From an uncultured Anaerolineae bacterium (lineage in GTDB: Bacteria > Chloroflexota > Anaerolineae > Promineifilales > Promineifilaceae), in NCBI GenBank assembly GCA_905479495.1, contig CAJQMR010000023.1, forward strand, positions 1 to 64,000: a DNA stretch of 64,000 bases, in the 5' to 3' direction. Position 1 is the first letter of the stretch. Each line of letters begins with the position of its first letter. The translations under genes and the position numbers were made by a program. A model generated the notes under the pieces. The model worked only from the letters and a program-made list of their open reading frames with translations, made no database searches and was not told where the DNA came from. Below are positions 35,597 to 42,970 of this stretch, piece after piece.

Positions 35597-37234
35597 ATGA
35601 ACCCCAAAAATAAAAACCATATCCGTATTTTCGTATTGGCAGTTTTCGTGTTTACCTCTGTATTAACCATCTATTTTTCATTGGGCACGGTAAAGGCAAA
35701 AGATGAACCTGTTGATGTTAACCAAAATTCTGCTCAACAACTTACGCCAGAAGCACCCTTTGGCACTAGTGGCAACAATCTAAATTGTAGATATGGTGTT
35801 GCTGGTTTTAACGAGCATATGCTGTCTTGGCTGCCTATGTTACAGGCTGGTTGGTATGTTACCTTTAATGCCACGACGCCCTACAGTGGAGAAAGTGAAC
35901 ATGTTGGTATTGTTCGGGTAAGCCAGGATCGTAGTGGCAGTCAATATTTATCAACCTACACAACGACTCCCGCGCTAACCGAAGGTGGATTGGGGGCACT
36001 TGTTGATGCCTCACCCGGTAAGTTGTGGCTGGTCGGTAACGAACCAGATGTTACCAACGTCCAAGATGATACCTATCCAGATATGTACGCTCGTATTTAT
36101 CATGATGTGTACGAATTCATCAAGGATCGAGACCCATCTGCACAGGTAGGCATTGCTGGACTTTCTATGGCAACCCCAGGCCGTTTACAATACTTAGATA
36201 TTGTTTGGGATACTTACTTGGATTTATATGGCATTCCAATGTCGGTTGATGTTTGGGCAATTCATATTTATATTCTTTCAGAATATAATCCAGGTATCGG
36301 TCCAGGCGATGGAAAGTTGGCACTAGGAACAGATCCAGCCCTAGCGAAAAATTGGCCTGTCAATAATATTCCATACTCTTTACAATGCCCGTTGGACAGT
36401 GTTTATTGTCGTGCGGAACATGATGATGTCGGTATTTTCGTTGAGCAAATCGTGGCCATGCGACAATGGATGAAGGATCATGGCCAACGAGACAAGCCGC
36501 TTCTGTTATCAGAATTTGGTTCCTTATATCCTTATATACCTGAAGTAGGGGGATGTTATTTGAGCGATGAATTTGGCAACTGTTTTACGCCAGCGCGAGT
36601 GGGCAATTATTTGTTTGCCACAATGGAGTGGTTAGAATCAAATTCTTATCCTGGCCTGGGATATCCAGCTGATAGAAATCGTTTGATACAGCAATGGCTT
36701 TGGTTTAGCTTTATCGTGGGAGAAGAAGTAAGTGGTGCTTCAAGCAATTTGCTAAAGGATAATTACCAGAGTTATTCTGCCGGTGATGTGAACGCTCTAA
36801 CCGCAGTAGGGCAAGATTATCTTGACCAGGTTTCCACTTTTGATCTATATGTAAATTTATATACGGGCCAGGCCGGTTCAATAGTTGCTAACAGTGAAGC
36901 ACCTTCAAATACGGCTGATGTTACCATATTTACCGAATTTTTTAATAATGGTAGTCAATCTATTTCGGAACCATTTACTGTGACTTTTTATCAGGATGAA
37001 GCCTTAACGCAAGTTATTGATTCTGTCACTGTTGACCCAACTTTACAGGGTTGTGCCCGCCATGGTTATGTTGCTTCTGTCACGTGGTCTGGTCTAACCC
37101 CAGGTACCTATACTTATTGGGTCAAATTGGATAATGGCAACGTGATTGATGAAGAGTTAGAAAACGACAACGTTGCATCTGGGGTTGTATTGGTTGACCC
37201 ACAAAATAACTTTTTGCCACTTGTTAACCGCTAG
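35597..37234 (+). CDS. Secreted TIM-barrel glycoside-hydrolase-like protein
   Basis: 545 aa from ATG 35597; ATG 35576 is an alternative without a ribosome site. A signal peptide (about 1-34) precedes a probable (beta/alpha)8 domain: WLVGNEPD (E149), as in the acid/base motif of clan GH-A enzymes, and LLLSEFGS (E near 306) as candidate nucleophile. A CARDB-like domain follows (about 430-535), then the terminal FLPLVNR, a short tail I associate with secreted Anaerolineae proteins. No ACGGCCGT copies occur here, and the gene is AT-richer than most. The sugar substrate is unknown. Confidence 0.72.
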   Translation: MNPKNKNHIRIFVLAVFVFTSVLTIYFSLGTVKAKDEPVDVNQNSAQQLTPEAPFGTSGNNLNCRYGVAGFNEHMLSWLPMLQAGWYVTFNATTPYSGESEHVGIVRVSQDRSGSQYLSTYTTTPALTEGGLGALVDASPGKLWLVGNEPDVTNVQDDTYPDMYARIYHDVYEFIKDRDPSAQVGIAGLSMATPGRLQYLDIVWDTYLDLYGIPMSVDVWAIHIYILSEYNPGIGPGDGKLALGTDPALAKNWPVNNIPYSLQCPLDSVYCRAEHDDVGIFVEQIVAMRQWMKDHGQRDKPLLLSEFGSLYPYIPEVGGCYLSDEFGNCFTPARVGNYLFATMEWLESNSYPGLGYPADRNRLIQQWLWFSFIVGEEVSGASSNLLKDNYQSYSAGDVNALTAVGQDYLDQVSTFDLYVNLYTGQAGSIVANSEAPSNTADVTIFTEFFNNGSQSISEPFTVTFYQDEALTQVIDSVTVDPTLQGCARHGYVASVTWSGLTPGTYTYWVKLDNGNVIDEELENDNVASGVVLVDPQNNFLPLVNR

Positions 37235-37338
37235 GTTGATTATCATCAGGAAATCAAGTTTAAGGGTGTTTTGCGATTGCTGAAATATAGTTATAGTCTA
37301 ACAGGTGAGCCTTCAACTTAATCAAAGGGAGTTAGTTA

Positions 37339-38640
37339 GTGTGGCAAAACAAACTTGCCGCAACTAATGTTATGCTTGGATGGTTGTTAATCATATCAAG
37401 CTTTTACTATTTGTTGCCGGTATTATCAACAAAACGAATATCTTTTCGCAAAGAAGTATGGAAAACGCGGCCGTTGTTGTTTGTTGTTGCGGTAGCTTTG
37501 TTTGTGCGGTTGGTTCCAGTAATGCTGCTGCCTGTGGGTGCTGGCTACGACATTGAGTCTTTTCAACTTGTGGGCAGGGCGCTGTTAAATGGAGAGGATG
37601 TTTATACATCGGCTGCTTTTGGTCGGCATCCATATTTACCCATGCAAATGTATTGGATTGGGCTAGCCTTTTATTTGCAGCTTAAAACGGCCGTTCCTTT
37701 TGTTGTCCTGGTTAAGCTGCTGCCCGTTTTTATAGATGCGGGCATAACGGCCGTTGTTTTTCAAACTTGCAGACGTTGGCAAAAAACCAACTCAGAAGCA
37801 GTCGTATGGGCATTACTCTTTGCCCTTAACCCCATCGCTATCTTAGTTTCAGCGTATCATGGTCAATTTGATTCTCTGCCCGTGCTGCTTTTGTTGCTTG
37901 CCTGGTATTGGACCGAATTTGGGCAACGAAGTTGGAGATCAGCTACTGCACTTGGGTTTGCTATTTTGAATAAATCTTGGCCGGTTGTGATGCTTCCCAT
38001 CACCTTGATCCGCAATCTCAACTGGAAATATTGGATCATTTATTCAAGTATTGCCTTAAGTATCCCCGTTCTATTTACCGTAGCATATGTGCTGATATTG
38101 AACACAGATCCTGCCCCTATGCTGAGGCGTGCTTTAACCCACACAGGGCCAAATGGCTATTGGGGAATTTCTGCTCTATTGGCGGTTGTGAAAAAACAGC
38201 TGCCTGCTTTTGAGCCAATTTATGACACGATGGTTGCTTGGCGTCGCTGGTTCATATTGGTAGCAGGTATGTTTGCACTATGGTGGACCAGAAAAGAAAC
38301 ACTTTTGGCAGCCTTAACAACAATAATCCTGGCTGTCTTCACCGTTTCCTCAGGTATAGGCATACAATGGCTCCTTTGGGTCGTTCCCCTTGCTATCCTT
38401 GATGCCGAGCATGGCTGGCTGAAATGGTATAGCTTAACCGGTATGATTTTCTTGTTGGTGCAACTGTATGGTTTACATATGTACCCCTGGCTTTACGAAC
38501 TGTTTCCTAAAGAAACGGCCGATACTATCTTCCGTTTAGGTTCGATTCCTGCCTGGTTTACTGTAGCATTGTGGACAGCCAGCCGAATAATGAGAGGTAA
38601 ATCGGCTGAAAGTAACTCATCCTTGAACTTGCAAAATTAA
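37339..38640 (+). CDS. Polytopic membrane glycosyltransferase (GT-C type)
   Basis: 433 aa, about ten membrane helices, from GTG 37339 behind AAAGGGA. An acidic loop after the first helices (GAGYDIESFQLVGRALLNGEDVY) and HGQFDSLPVLLLLLAW match polyprenyl-phosphate-sugar-dependent GT-C mannosyltransferase relatives. It probably adds a sugar to a lipid- or protein-linked glycan on the outer face of the membrane. Its position after the Wzt-like ATPase and secreted hydrolase suggests a surface-glycan locus. Confidence 0.78.
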   Translation: MWQNKLAATNVMLGWLLIISSFYYLLPVLSTKRISFRKEVWKTRPLLFVVAVALFVRLVPVMLLPVGAGYDIESFQLVGRALLNGEDVYTSAAFGRHPYLPMQMYWIGLAFYLQLKTAVPFVVLVKLLPVFIDAGITAVVFQTCRRWQKTNSEAVVWALLFALNPIAILVSAYHGQFDSLPVLLLLLAWYWTEFGQRSWRSATALGFAILNKSWPVVMLPITLIRNLNWKYWIIYSSIALSIPVLFTVAYVLILNTDPAPMLRRALTHTGPNGYWGISALLAVVKKQLPAFEPIYDTMVAWRRWFILVAGMFALWWTRKETLLAALTTIILAVFTVSSGIGIQWLLWVVPLAILDAEHGWLKWYSLTGMIFLLVQLYGLHMYPWLYELFPKETADTIFRLGSIPAWFTVALWTASRIMRGKSAESNSSLNLQN

Positions 38641-38655
38641 TCTCTTTACTCAGCC

Positions 38656-40053
38656 CTACTCAGCTCGAATCATTGCAGTGGCGATTTGATTGTGCTTTTC
38701 CAGGTGCGGGATGAGATCAATTGTAGTGAGCTGACCTTGCTCTACCACAATTTTGCCATTAATCACCGAATAATCTACCGAGGGCGGCTGACAGAGCAGT
38801 ACGGCCGCAACCGGATCGTGCAGCGCGCCAGCAAAGGCGATCTGGTTTAAATTGAGGGCAATAAAGTCGGCACTCATGCCTGGGTCCAGATAGCCAATAT
38901 CGTCCCGTCCCAAAACGGCCGCTCCACCCCGAGTACCAATTTCCAACGCCTGTCGCGCTGACATGGCGTCGGGACGACCACCAAAACCACCACGCCCGCC
39001 AGGAGCTTCGCTCAGGTAGCGGTCTGGGGCAACCCGCTGTAATAACATTGCCTGCCGTGCTTCAGCCAACAAGTGCCCCCCATCGTTGGAGGCCGAGCCG
39101 TCAACCCCTAAACCAACTGGCACGCCAGCAGCCTGCCAGGCCAGGACGGGTGCAATGCCGCTGGCCAGCCGCATATTGCTGTTGGGGCAGTGGGCCACGC
39201 CTGTTTGGGTTTGGCCGAACAGCTCAATCTCTGGCTGGCTCATGTGAACACAATGAGCGTGCCATACATCTTCGCCCGTCCAGCCTAGCGATTCTACGTA
39301 GGGCACGGGGCGCAGGCCAAACGTTTCCAGGCAAAATTCCTCTTCTTCCAACGTTTCGGCCAGATGGGTATGCAGTCGTACGCCGTAAGCCCGGGCCATT
39401 TTGGCCGATTCGCGCATGAGGTCTGGCGTAACAGAGAAGGGGGAGCAGGGGGCGAGCACCACGCGCAGCATGGCGTGGCGATTGGCGTCGTGGTATGTCT
39501 CGATGAGGCGCTGGCTATCTTTTAGAATGAATGCTTCATCTTCGGTGACACGGTCTGGCGGAAGGCCACCATCACTTTCGCCAAGCGACATGGAACCTCG
39601 CGCGGCGTGAAAACGCACGCCAATCTCCTGTGCGGCGCGAATCTGGCTGTCCAGAGTGCAGTCGTTGGGGAAAATGTAGAGATGGTCACTGCTGGTGGTG
39701 CAACCGGAAAGTGCCAGTTCGGCCAGACCCGTAATTGTACTCACATAAATTGCCTCATCACTGAGATTGGCCCAAATGGGGTAAAGCGTGGTGAGCCAGT
39801 CAAATAGATTATTATCTTGGGCTAAAACGCGGGTGAGGCTTTGGTATAAATGATGATGGGTATTGACTAATCCGGGCAGCACGATATGTCCACTTAAGTC
39901 GAGAATGGTATCGGCCGTTTCTGGCAGTTCGCTGGTGGGGCCTACCAGTTCAATTATATTTCCTCGCACAAACAGTCCACCGTTTACAATTTCACGTCGT
40001 TCATCATCCATGGTGACGAGAACGGCCGTATTCTTAACCAATAATGTGCTCAT
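38656..40053 (-). CDS. Amidohydrolase of the 8-oxoguanine/triazine deaminase group
   Basis: 465 aa from ATG 40053, preceded on the minus strand by GGGAGGA. Metal ligands are in GLVNTHHHLYQSL, HTHLAET, HAHCVHM and GLGVDGSASND, all as in the ATZ/TRZ-like amidohydrolases. Members deaminate purines such as 8-oxoguanine or dechlorinate triazines; SANF-like specificity residues cannot be settled by eye. The frame stays open upstream through a tRNA gene, which must be excluded. It is convergent with the membrane glycosyltransferase, with a 15-bp gap. Confidence 0.88.
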   Translation of the reverse strand: MSTLLVKNTAVLVTMDDERREIVNGGLFVRGNIIELVGPTSELPETADTILDLSGHIVLPGLVNTHHHLYQSLTRVLAQDNNLFDWLTTLYPIWANLSDEAIYVSTITGLAELALSGCTTSSDHLYIFPNDCTLDSQIRAAQEIGVRFHAARGSMSLGESDGGLPPDRVTEDEAFILKDSQRLIETYHDANRHAMLRVVLAPCSPFSVTPDLMRESAKMARAYGVRLHTHLAETLEEEEFCLETFGLRPVPYVESLGWTGEDVWHAHCVHMSQPEIELFGQTQTGVAHCPNSNMRLASGIAPVLAWQAAGVPVGLGVDGSASNDGGHLLAEARQAMLLQRVAPDRYLSEAPGGRGGFGGRPDAMSARQALEIGTRGGAAVLGRDDIGYLDPGMSADFIALNLNQIAFAGALHDPVAAVLLCQPPSVDYSVINGKIVVEQGQLTTIDLIPHLEKHNQIATAMIRAE

Positions 40054-40129
40054 CAAATCCTCCCAGTGCCTTCGTCTCGTTAGCAGAATGCCAAACGTTA
40101 CCCCTAAATTTCCTAACTGGCAACCTCGT

Positions 40130-40157
40130 TTGGCAATGCCCTTTCCAGTGGTATAAT
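40130..40157 (+). promoter_or_regulatory. Promoter of tRNA-Leu
   Basis: TTGGCA (40130-40135), a 16-nt spacer and TATAAT (40152-40157) end 12 nt before the tRNA. Position and near-consensus sequence support a housekeeping promoter. Confidence 0.75.
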
Positions 40158-40169
40158 CGTTAGCTTGCT

Positions 40170-40251
40170 GGGGATGTGGCGGAATTGGCAGACGCGCATG
40201 ACTTAGAATCATGTGCCGCAAGGCGTGTGGGTTCAAGTCCCTCCATCCCCA
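40170..40251 (+). tRNA. tRNA-Leu (anticodon UAG)
   Basis: The acceptor stem GGGGATG pairs with CATCCCC. The D-loop region is GCGGAATTGGCAGACGC. The anticodon stem CATGA/TCATG encloses the loop CTTAGAA with TAG at 40204-40206. A long class II variable arm (GCCGCAAGGC) is followed by the T-arm loop GGTTCAAGTCC. Discriminator A is at 40251. CCA is not encoded. A terminator follows. Confidence 0.96.
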
Positions 40252-40267
40252 CTTTTTAAGAGACCAA

Positions 40268-40303
40268 GAGCGTTGCTGCCCAGGCAACGCTCCTTTCTTT
40301 TCC
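40268..40303 (+). terminator. Terminator after tRNA-Leu
   Basis: GAGCGTTGC (40268-40276) and GCAACGCTC (40284-40292) form a 9-bp stem with loop TGCCCAG, followed by CTTTCTTTTCC. It separates the tRNA from the trigger factor gene. Confidence 0.8.
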
Positions 40304-40347
40304 CTGCTAAAGTAGGACAGAAATTTACTTTTTTTGAGAGGTAGCTT

Positions 40348-41958
40348 GTGACGCTAAAAATTCAAACAGAACAAGATGATCAACGACAGCTTCTAATGAC
40401 CATTGAGGTCCCTGAAGATCGTGTTGAGAAACAAATGCGGCAAACCGCCCGCAAACTGGCCAGAGAGGTTAATATCCCTGGCTTCCGCAAGGGCAAAGCC
40501 CCTTACCCAGTCATGCTCAAGCGCATAGGACGTGATTCCCTGCGCACGGAAGCAGTAGAAGATATGCTGCAATCGGTTTTCACTGAGGCTCTGGATGAAG
40601 TGGACCCCGAAATCTATGCGCCCGCCAATTTTGATGATATGGAAATGGAACCGCTGGTGCTTAAGTTTACGATTCCGCTCACGCCAGAGGTTGAATTGGG
40701 CAACTATCGTGAACTGCGCAAAGAGATCGAACCCGTTGAGATTACGGAAGAAGCCATTGCTGAGGCATTGGAACGGATTCAAACCCAGCATCAACAGTTG
40801 GAAGATGTAGAACGCCCCGTTGAAGTAAGCGATATGGTGACCCTCAGCGGTAAGGGCGAACTGCTGCCCAGTGCAGAAGACGAAGACGAAAAAGAAGAAG
40901 CGGAAGAGACAGAAGCGGCCGATGATGCAGAAACGGCCGAATCCGAAGAAGATGCCCCCGCTGAACAACCGGAAGATAACGTCATCTTCAACAGCGAAAG
41001 CGTGGATCTCATCATGGAAGCTAAGCAGCTGTTTTGGGGTGAAGAGTTTGTCAACAACGTTGTAGGTATGGCCGCTGGAGATGAGAAGACGTTTAACATC
41101 ACCTTCCCTGAAGAATTTGAAGAAGAAGAACTGGCTGGGCGTGAGGCTACCTTCACCATCACTGTGCTAAACGTGCGCAGCCGTAACCTGCCACCGCTGG
41201 ATGATGAGCTGGCTAAACTGGAAGGTACCTTCGAGACGCTTGACGAACTGCGTGAGTCAGTCCGTGAAGAGCTGCAGAATAATGCGGAAGGTGAGGCTAA
41301 AAACGCACTCATTGAAGGCATGATTGATGATTTGTTGGAAGATGCCCAATTGATTTACCCGCCTGCGGCCGTTGAGGCTGAAATTGACGGCATGATGGAC
41401 AATTTTAAAGGTCAGGTTACACGGGCTGGCTGGAGTTGGGAAGATTTCTTGCAGTTGCAAAGTGCCCAGGAAGAACAGCTTCGTGAGAACTTCCGCGAGG
41501 GTGCAGAAGAGCAGCTCAAGCGGCAGTTGGTGCTGCGTCAGTTCATCATGGATGAGAAGCTGCGCGTGAGTGAGGATGATATTAATGCGCATATTGATGA
41601 GCGCGTGAGCCAGTTTGGTGATAATGAAGCGCTGCTCCAAGGCATGCGAGATTATTATCGTAGCGGCCCTGGCTTTGACATGCTTAGCAGCGAAGTGCTG
41701 ATGGAAAAAGCTTACGAGCGCATCGAAGCGGTGCTGACGGGTAATGCGCCTGATCTGGCTGAATTGGAAGCCGAAGCAGAAGCTGCCGAATCTGAAGTCG
41801 AGGCCGTTGCCGAAGCGGAAAGTGAAGCCGAAGAAGAAACGGCCGAATCTGAACCAGAAGTGGTAGAAGCCGAACCTGTTGCTGAAGCGGAAACTGAAAC
41901 CGAAACGGCCGTAGATGAGGCGGAAGAAAGCGAAGAACAAGAAGAAGCCGAAGGATAA
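40348..41958 (+). CDS. tig: Trigger factor with acidic insertion and tail
   Basis: 536 aa from GTG 40348 behind GAGAGGTAG. The ribosome-binding domain has the signature IPGFRKGKAP (43-52). The FKBP-like prolyl isomerase domain is interrupted by a run rich in Glu, Asp and Ala (about 176-210). The C-terminal chaperone arms follow, and the protein ends in a second acidic repeat-like tail (about 470-536). Typical trigger factor is about 430-470 aa. It docks on L23, folds nascent chains and is next to clpP, as commonly seen. Confidence 0.93.
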   Translation: MTLKIQTEQDDQRQLLMTIEVPEDRVEKQMRQTARKLAREVNIPGFRKGKAPYPVMLKRIGRDSLRTEAVEDMLQSVFTEALDEVDPEIYAPANFDDMEMEPLVLKFTIPLTPEVELGNYRELRKEIEPVEITEEAIAEALERIQTQHQQLEDVERPVEVSDMVTLSGKGELLPSAEDEDEKEEAEETEAADDAETAESEEDAPAEQPEDNVIFNSESVDLIMEAKQLFWGEEFVNNVVGMAAGDEKTFNITFPEEFEEEELAGREATFTITVLNVRSRNLPPLDDELAKLEGTFETLDELRESVREELQNNAEGEAKNALIEGMIDDLLEDAQLIYPPAAVEAEIDGMMDNFKGQVTRAGWSWEDFLQLQSAQEEQLRENFREGAEEQLKRQLVLRQFIMDEKLRVSEDDINAHIDERVSQFGDNEALLQGMRDYYRSGPGFDMLSSEVLMEKAYERIEAVLTGNAPDLAELEAEAEAAESEVEAVAEAESEAEEETAESEPEVVEAEPVAEAETETETAVDEAEESEEQEEAEG

Positions 41959-42026
41959 TGTAAATCTAACGCTGGCTGGCTAAACTTCGTCCATTGCTTT
42001 ACTGTCTTGGAATGGCGAAGTGCTTT

Positions 42027-42077
42027 ACTGTTTCGCGCTAAATATTTTCTCGGTAAAAGTTGCTGGGACGAAACAGT
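42027..42077 (+). promoter_or_regulatory. Dyad between tig and clpP
   Basis: ACTGTTTCG (42027-42035) pairs with CGAAACAGT (42069-42077). A second, imperfect dyad (CTTCGTCCATT about 41985, AATGGCGAAG 42011-42020) precedes it. The 170-bp gap has no clear T-tail terminator and no CIRCE-type heat-shock operator. Either hairpin could attenuate readthrough from tig. Confidence 0.4.
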
Positions 42078-42128
42078 TAATTAGATTGCTTTTTCGCTTT
42101 CTCACAATATTTAGGAGACGACTAACTC

Positions 42129-42731
42129 ATGATGAATTTGCCAACGTCGCTTGTCCCCATGGTGCTAGAAACAGATGGTCGTGGTGAACGGGCTTACGAT
42201 ATTTTTTCTTTACTGCTCAAAAATCGCATCATTATGCTGGGAACACCGATTAATGATCAGATTGCTAACCTGATTGTGGCTCAGCTGCTCTATCTAGCTC
42301 GTGAAGATTCCAGTAAGCCAATCAGCATGTACATCAACAGCCCTGGTGGGCAGGTTTATTCTGGCATGGCTATTTACGACACGATGCAGCAGATTGAGTG
42401 CCCCGTTTCGACGGTGGCAGTCGGATTTACGGCCAGCTTTGGTACGGTTTTGTTAACGGCTGGAGCCAAAGGGATGCGCTATGCGCTGCCAAACGCCACC
42501 ATTCATATGCACCAACCCTTGGGTGGGGCACAGGGGCAGGCATCGGATATTGAGATTCAAGCTCGGGAGATTTTGCGCCTGCGGACCTCGCTGAATAATA
42601 TTCTGTCTACACATACGGGCCAGCCCATCGAGCGTATTGAAGAAGATACGGACCGGGATATTTATATGGGTGCAGAACAGGCAATGGAATATGGTCTGGT
42701 AGATGAGGTTTTAACGGGCCATACTGTTTAG
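42129..42731 (+). CDS. clpP: ATP-dependent Clp protease proteolytic subunit
   Basis: 200 aa. The catalytic triad is present: S103 in GFTASFGTVLL (the common AASMGA is altered around the serine), H128 in HMHQPLGG, and the aspartate in DTDRDIYM near 177. It forms the barrel peptidase that works with ClpX or ClpA/C ATPases. clpX, often next in the order tig-clpP-clpX, is not here; a terminator follows instead. Two adjacent ATG codons open the frame. Confidence 0.96.
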   Translation: MMNLPTSLVPMVLETDGRGERAYDIFSLLLKNRIIMLGTPINDQIANLIVAQLLYLAREDSSKPISMYINSPGGQVYSGMAIYDTMQQIECPVSTVAVGFTASFGTVLLTAGAKGMRYALPNATIHMHQPLGGAQGQASDIEIQAREILRLRTSLNNILSTHTGQPIERIEEDTDRDIYMGAEQAMEYGLVDEVLTGHTV

Positions 42732-42762
42732 TTAAAAGCAGTCGTAAGTTGATTTTGTAATG

Positions 42763-42792
42763 ACGGCCGTTCCCCAGGAACGGCCGTTTTTT
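42763..42792 (+). terminator. Terminator of clpP made from two ACGGCCGT palindromes
   Basis: ACGGCCGTTCC (42763-42773) and GGAACGGCCGT (42777-42787) form an 11-bp stem with a 3-nt loop, followed by a run of six Ts (42787-42792). Both arms contain the iterated palindrome of this genome, so the repeat has been used as a functional terminator. Confidence 0.9.
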
Positions 42793-42824
42793 ATCTCTAG
42801 AAAATGAGTGCTTTTCCCCTGCAC

Positions 42825-42853
42825 TTGCTATTGTTTTACACACTCCTTATAAT
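42825..42853 (+). promoter_or_regulatory. Promoter before the Calx-beta protein gene
   Basis: TTGCTA (42825-42830), a 17-nt spacer and TATAAT (42848-42853) match the housekeeping consensus well. A transcript from about 42,860 would have a leader of roughly 110 nt, containing a small CCCCG/CGGGG hairpin (42935-42955) before ATG 42971. Confidence 0.7.
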
Positions 42854-42970
42854 CTCAATGTTCTGTAAGAACCATTCTATTTATCTTGTTATGTAAAATA
42901 AGTGGCGGTTTGCAGTAAGGATTGTATTGATACTCCCCGCCAATCCCTTTCGGGGCTGAGTAAGGACAAC

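Noticed and set aside
40054..40287. An N-terminal extension of the amidohydrolase of about 78 residues
   Set aside because: It would be translated through the tRNA-Leu gene on the opposite strand; a ribosome site and the family start both support ATG 40053.
40791..41321. A serine-rich minus-strand frame of 176 codons
   Set aside because: Antisense to the acidic insertion of trigger factor, with no start signal.
41257..41940. A 227-codon minus-strand frame rich in Phe, Gly and Arg
   Set aside because: It is the antisense of the Glu/Ala-rich tail of trigger factor; the long frame results from the codon bias of acidic repeats.
41959..42128. A CIRCE (HrcA) or CtsR operator before clpP
   Set aside because: Neither TTAGCACTC-N9-GAGTGCTAA nor a GGTCAAA-type heptad repeat is present; only unrelated dyads occur.
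42855..42970. A riboswitch in the leader of the Calx-beta protein gene
   Set aside because: Only a 5-bp hairpin is visible and no conserved core of c-di-GMP, cobalamin, preQ1 or other classes was recognised.
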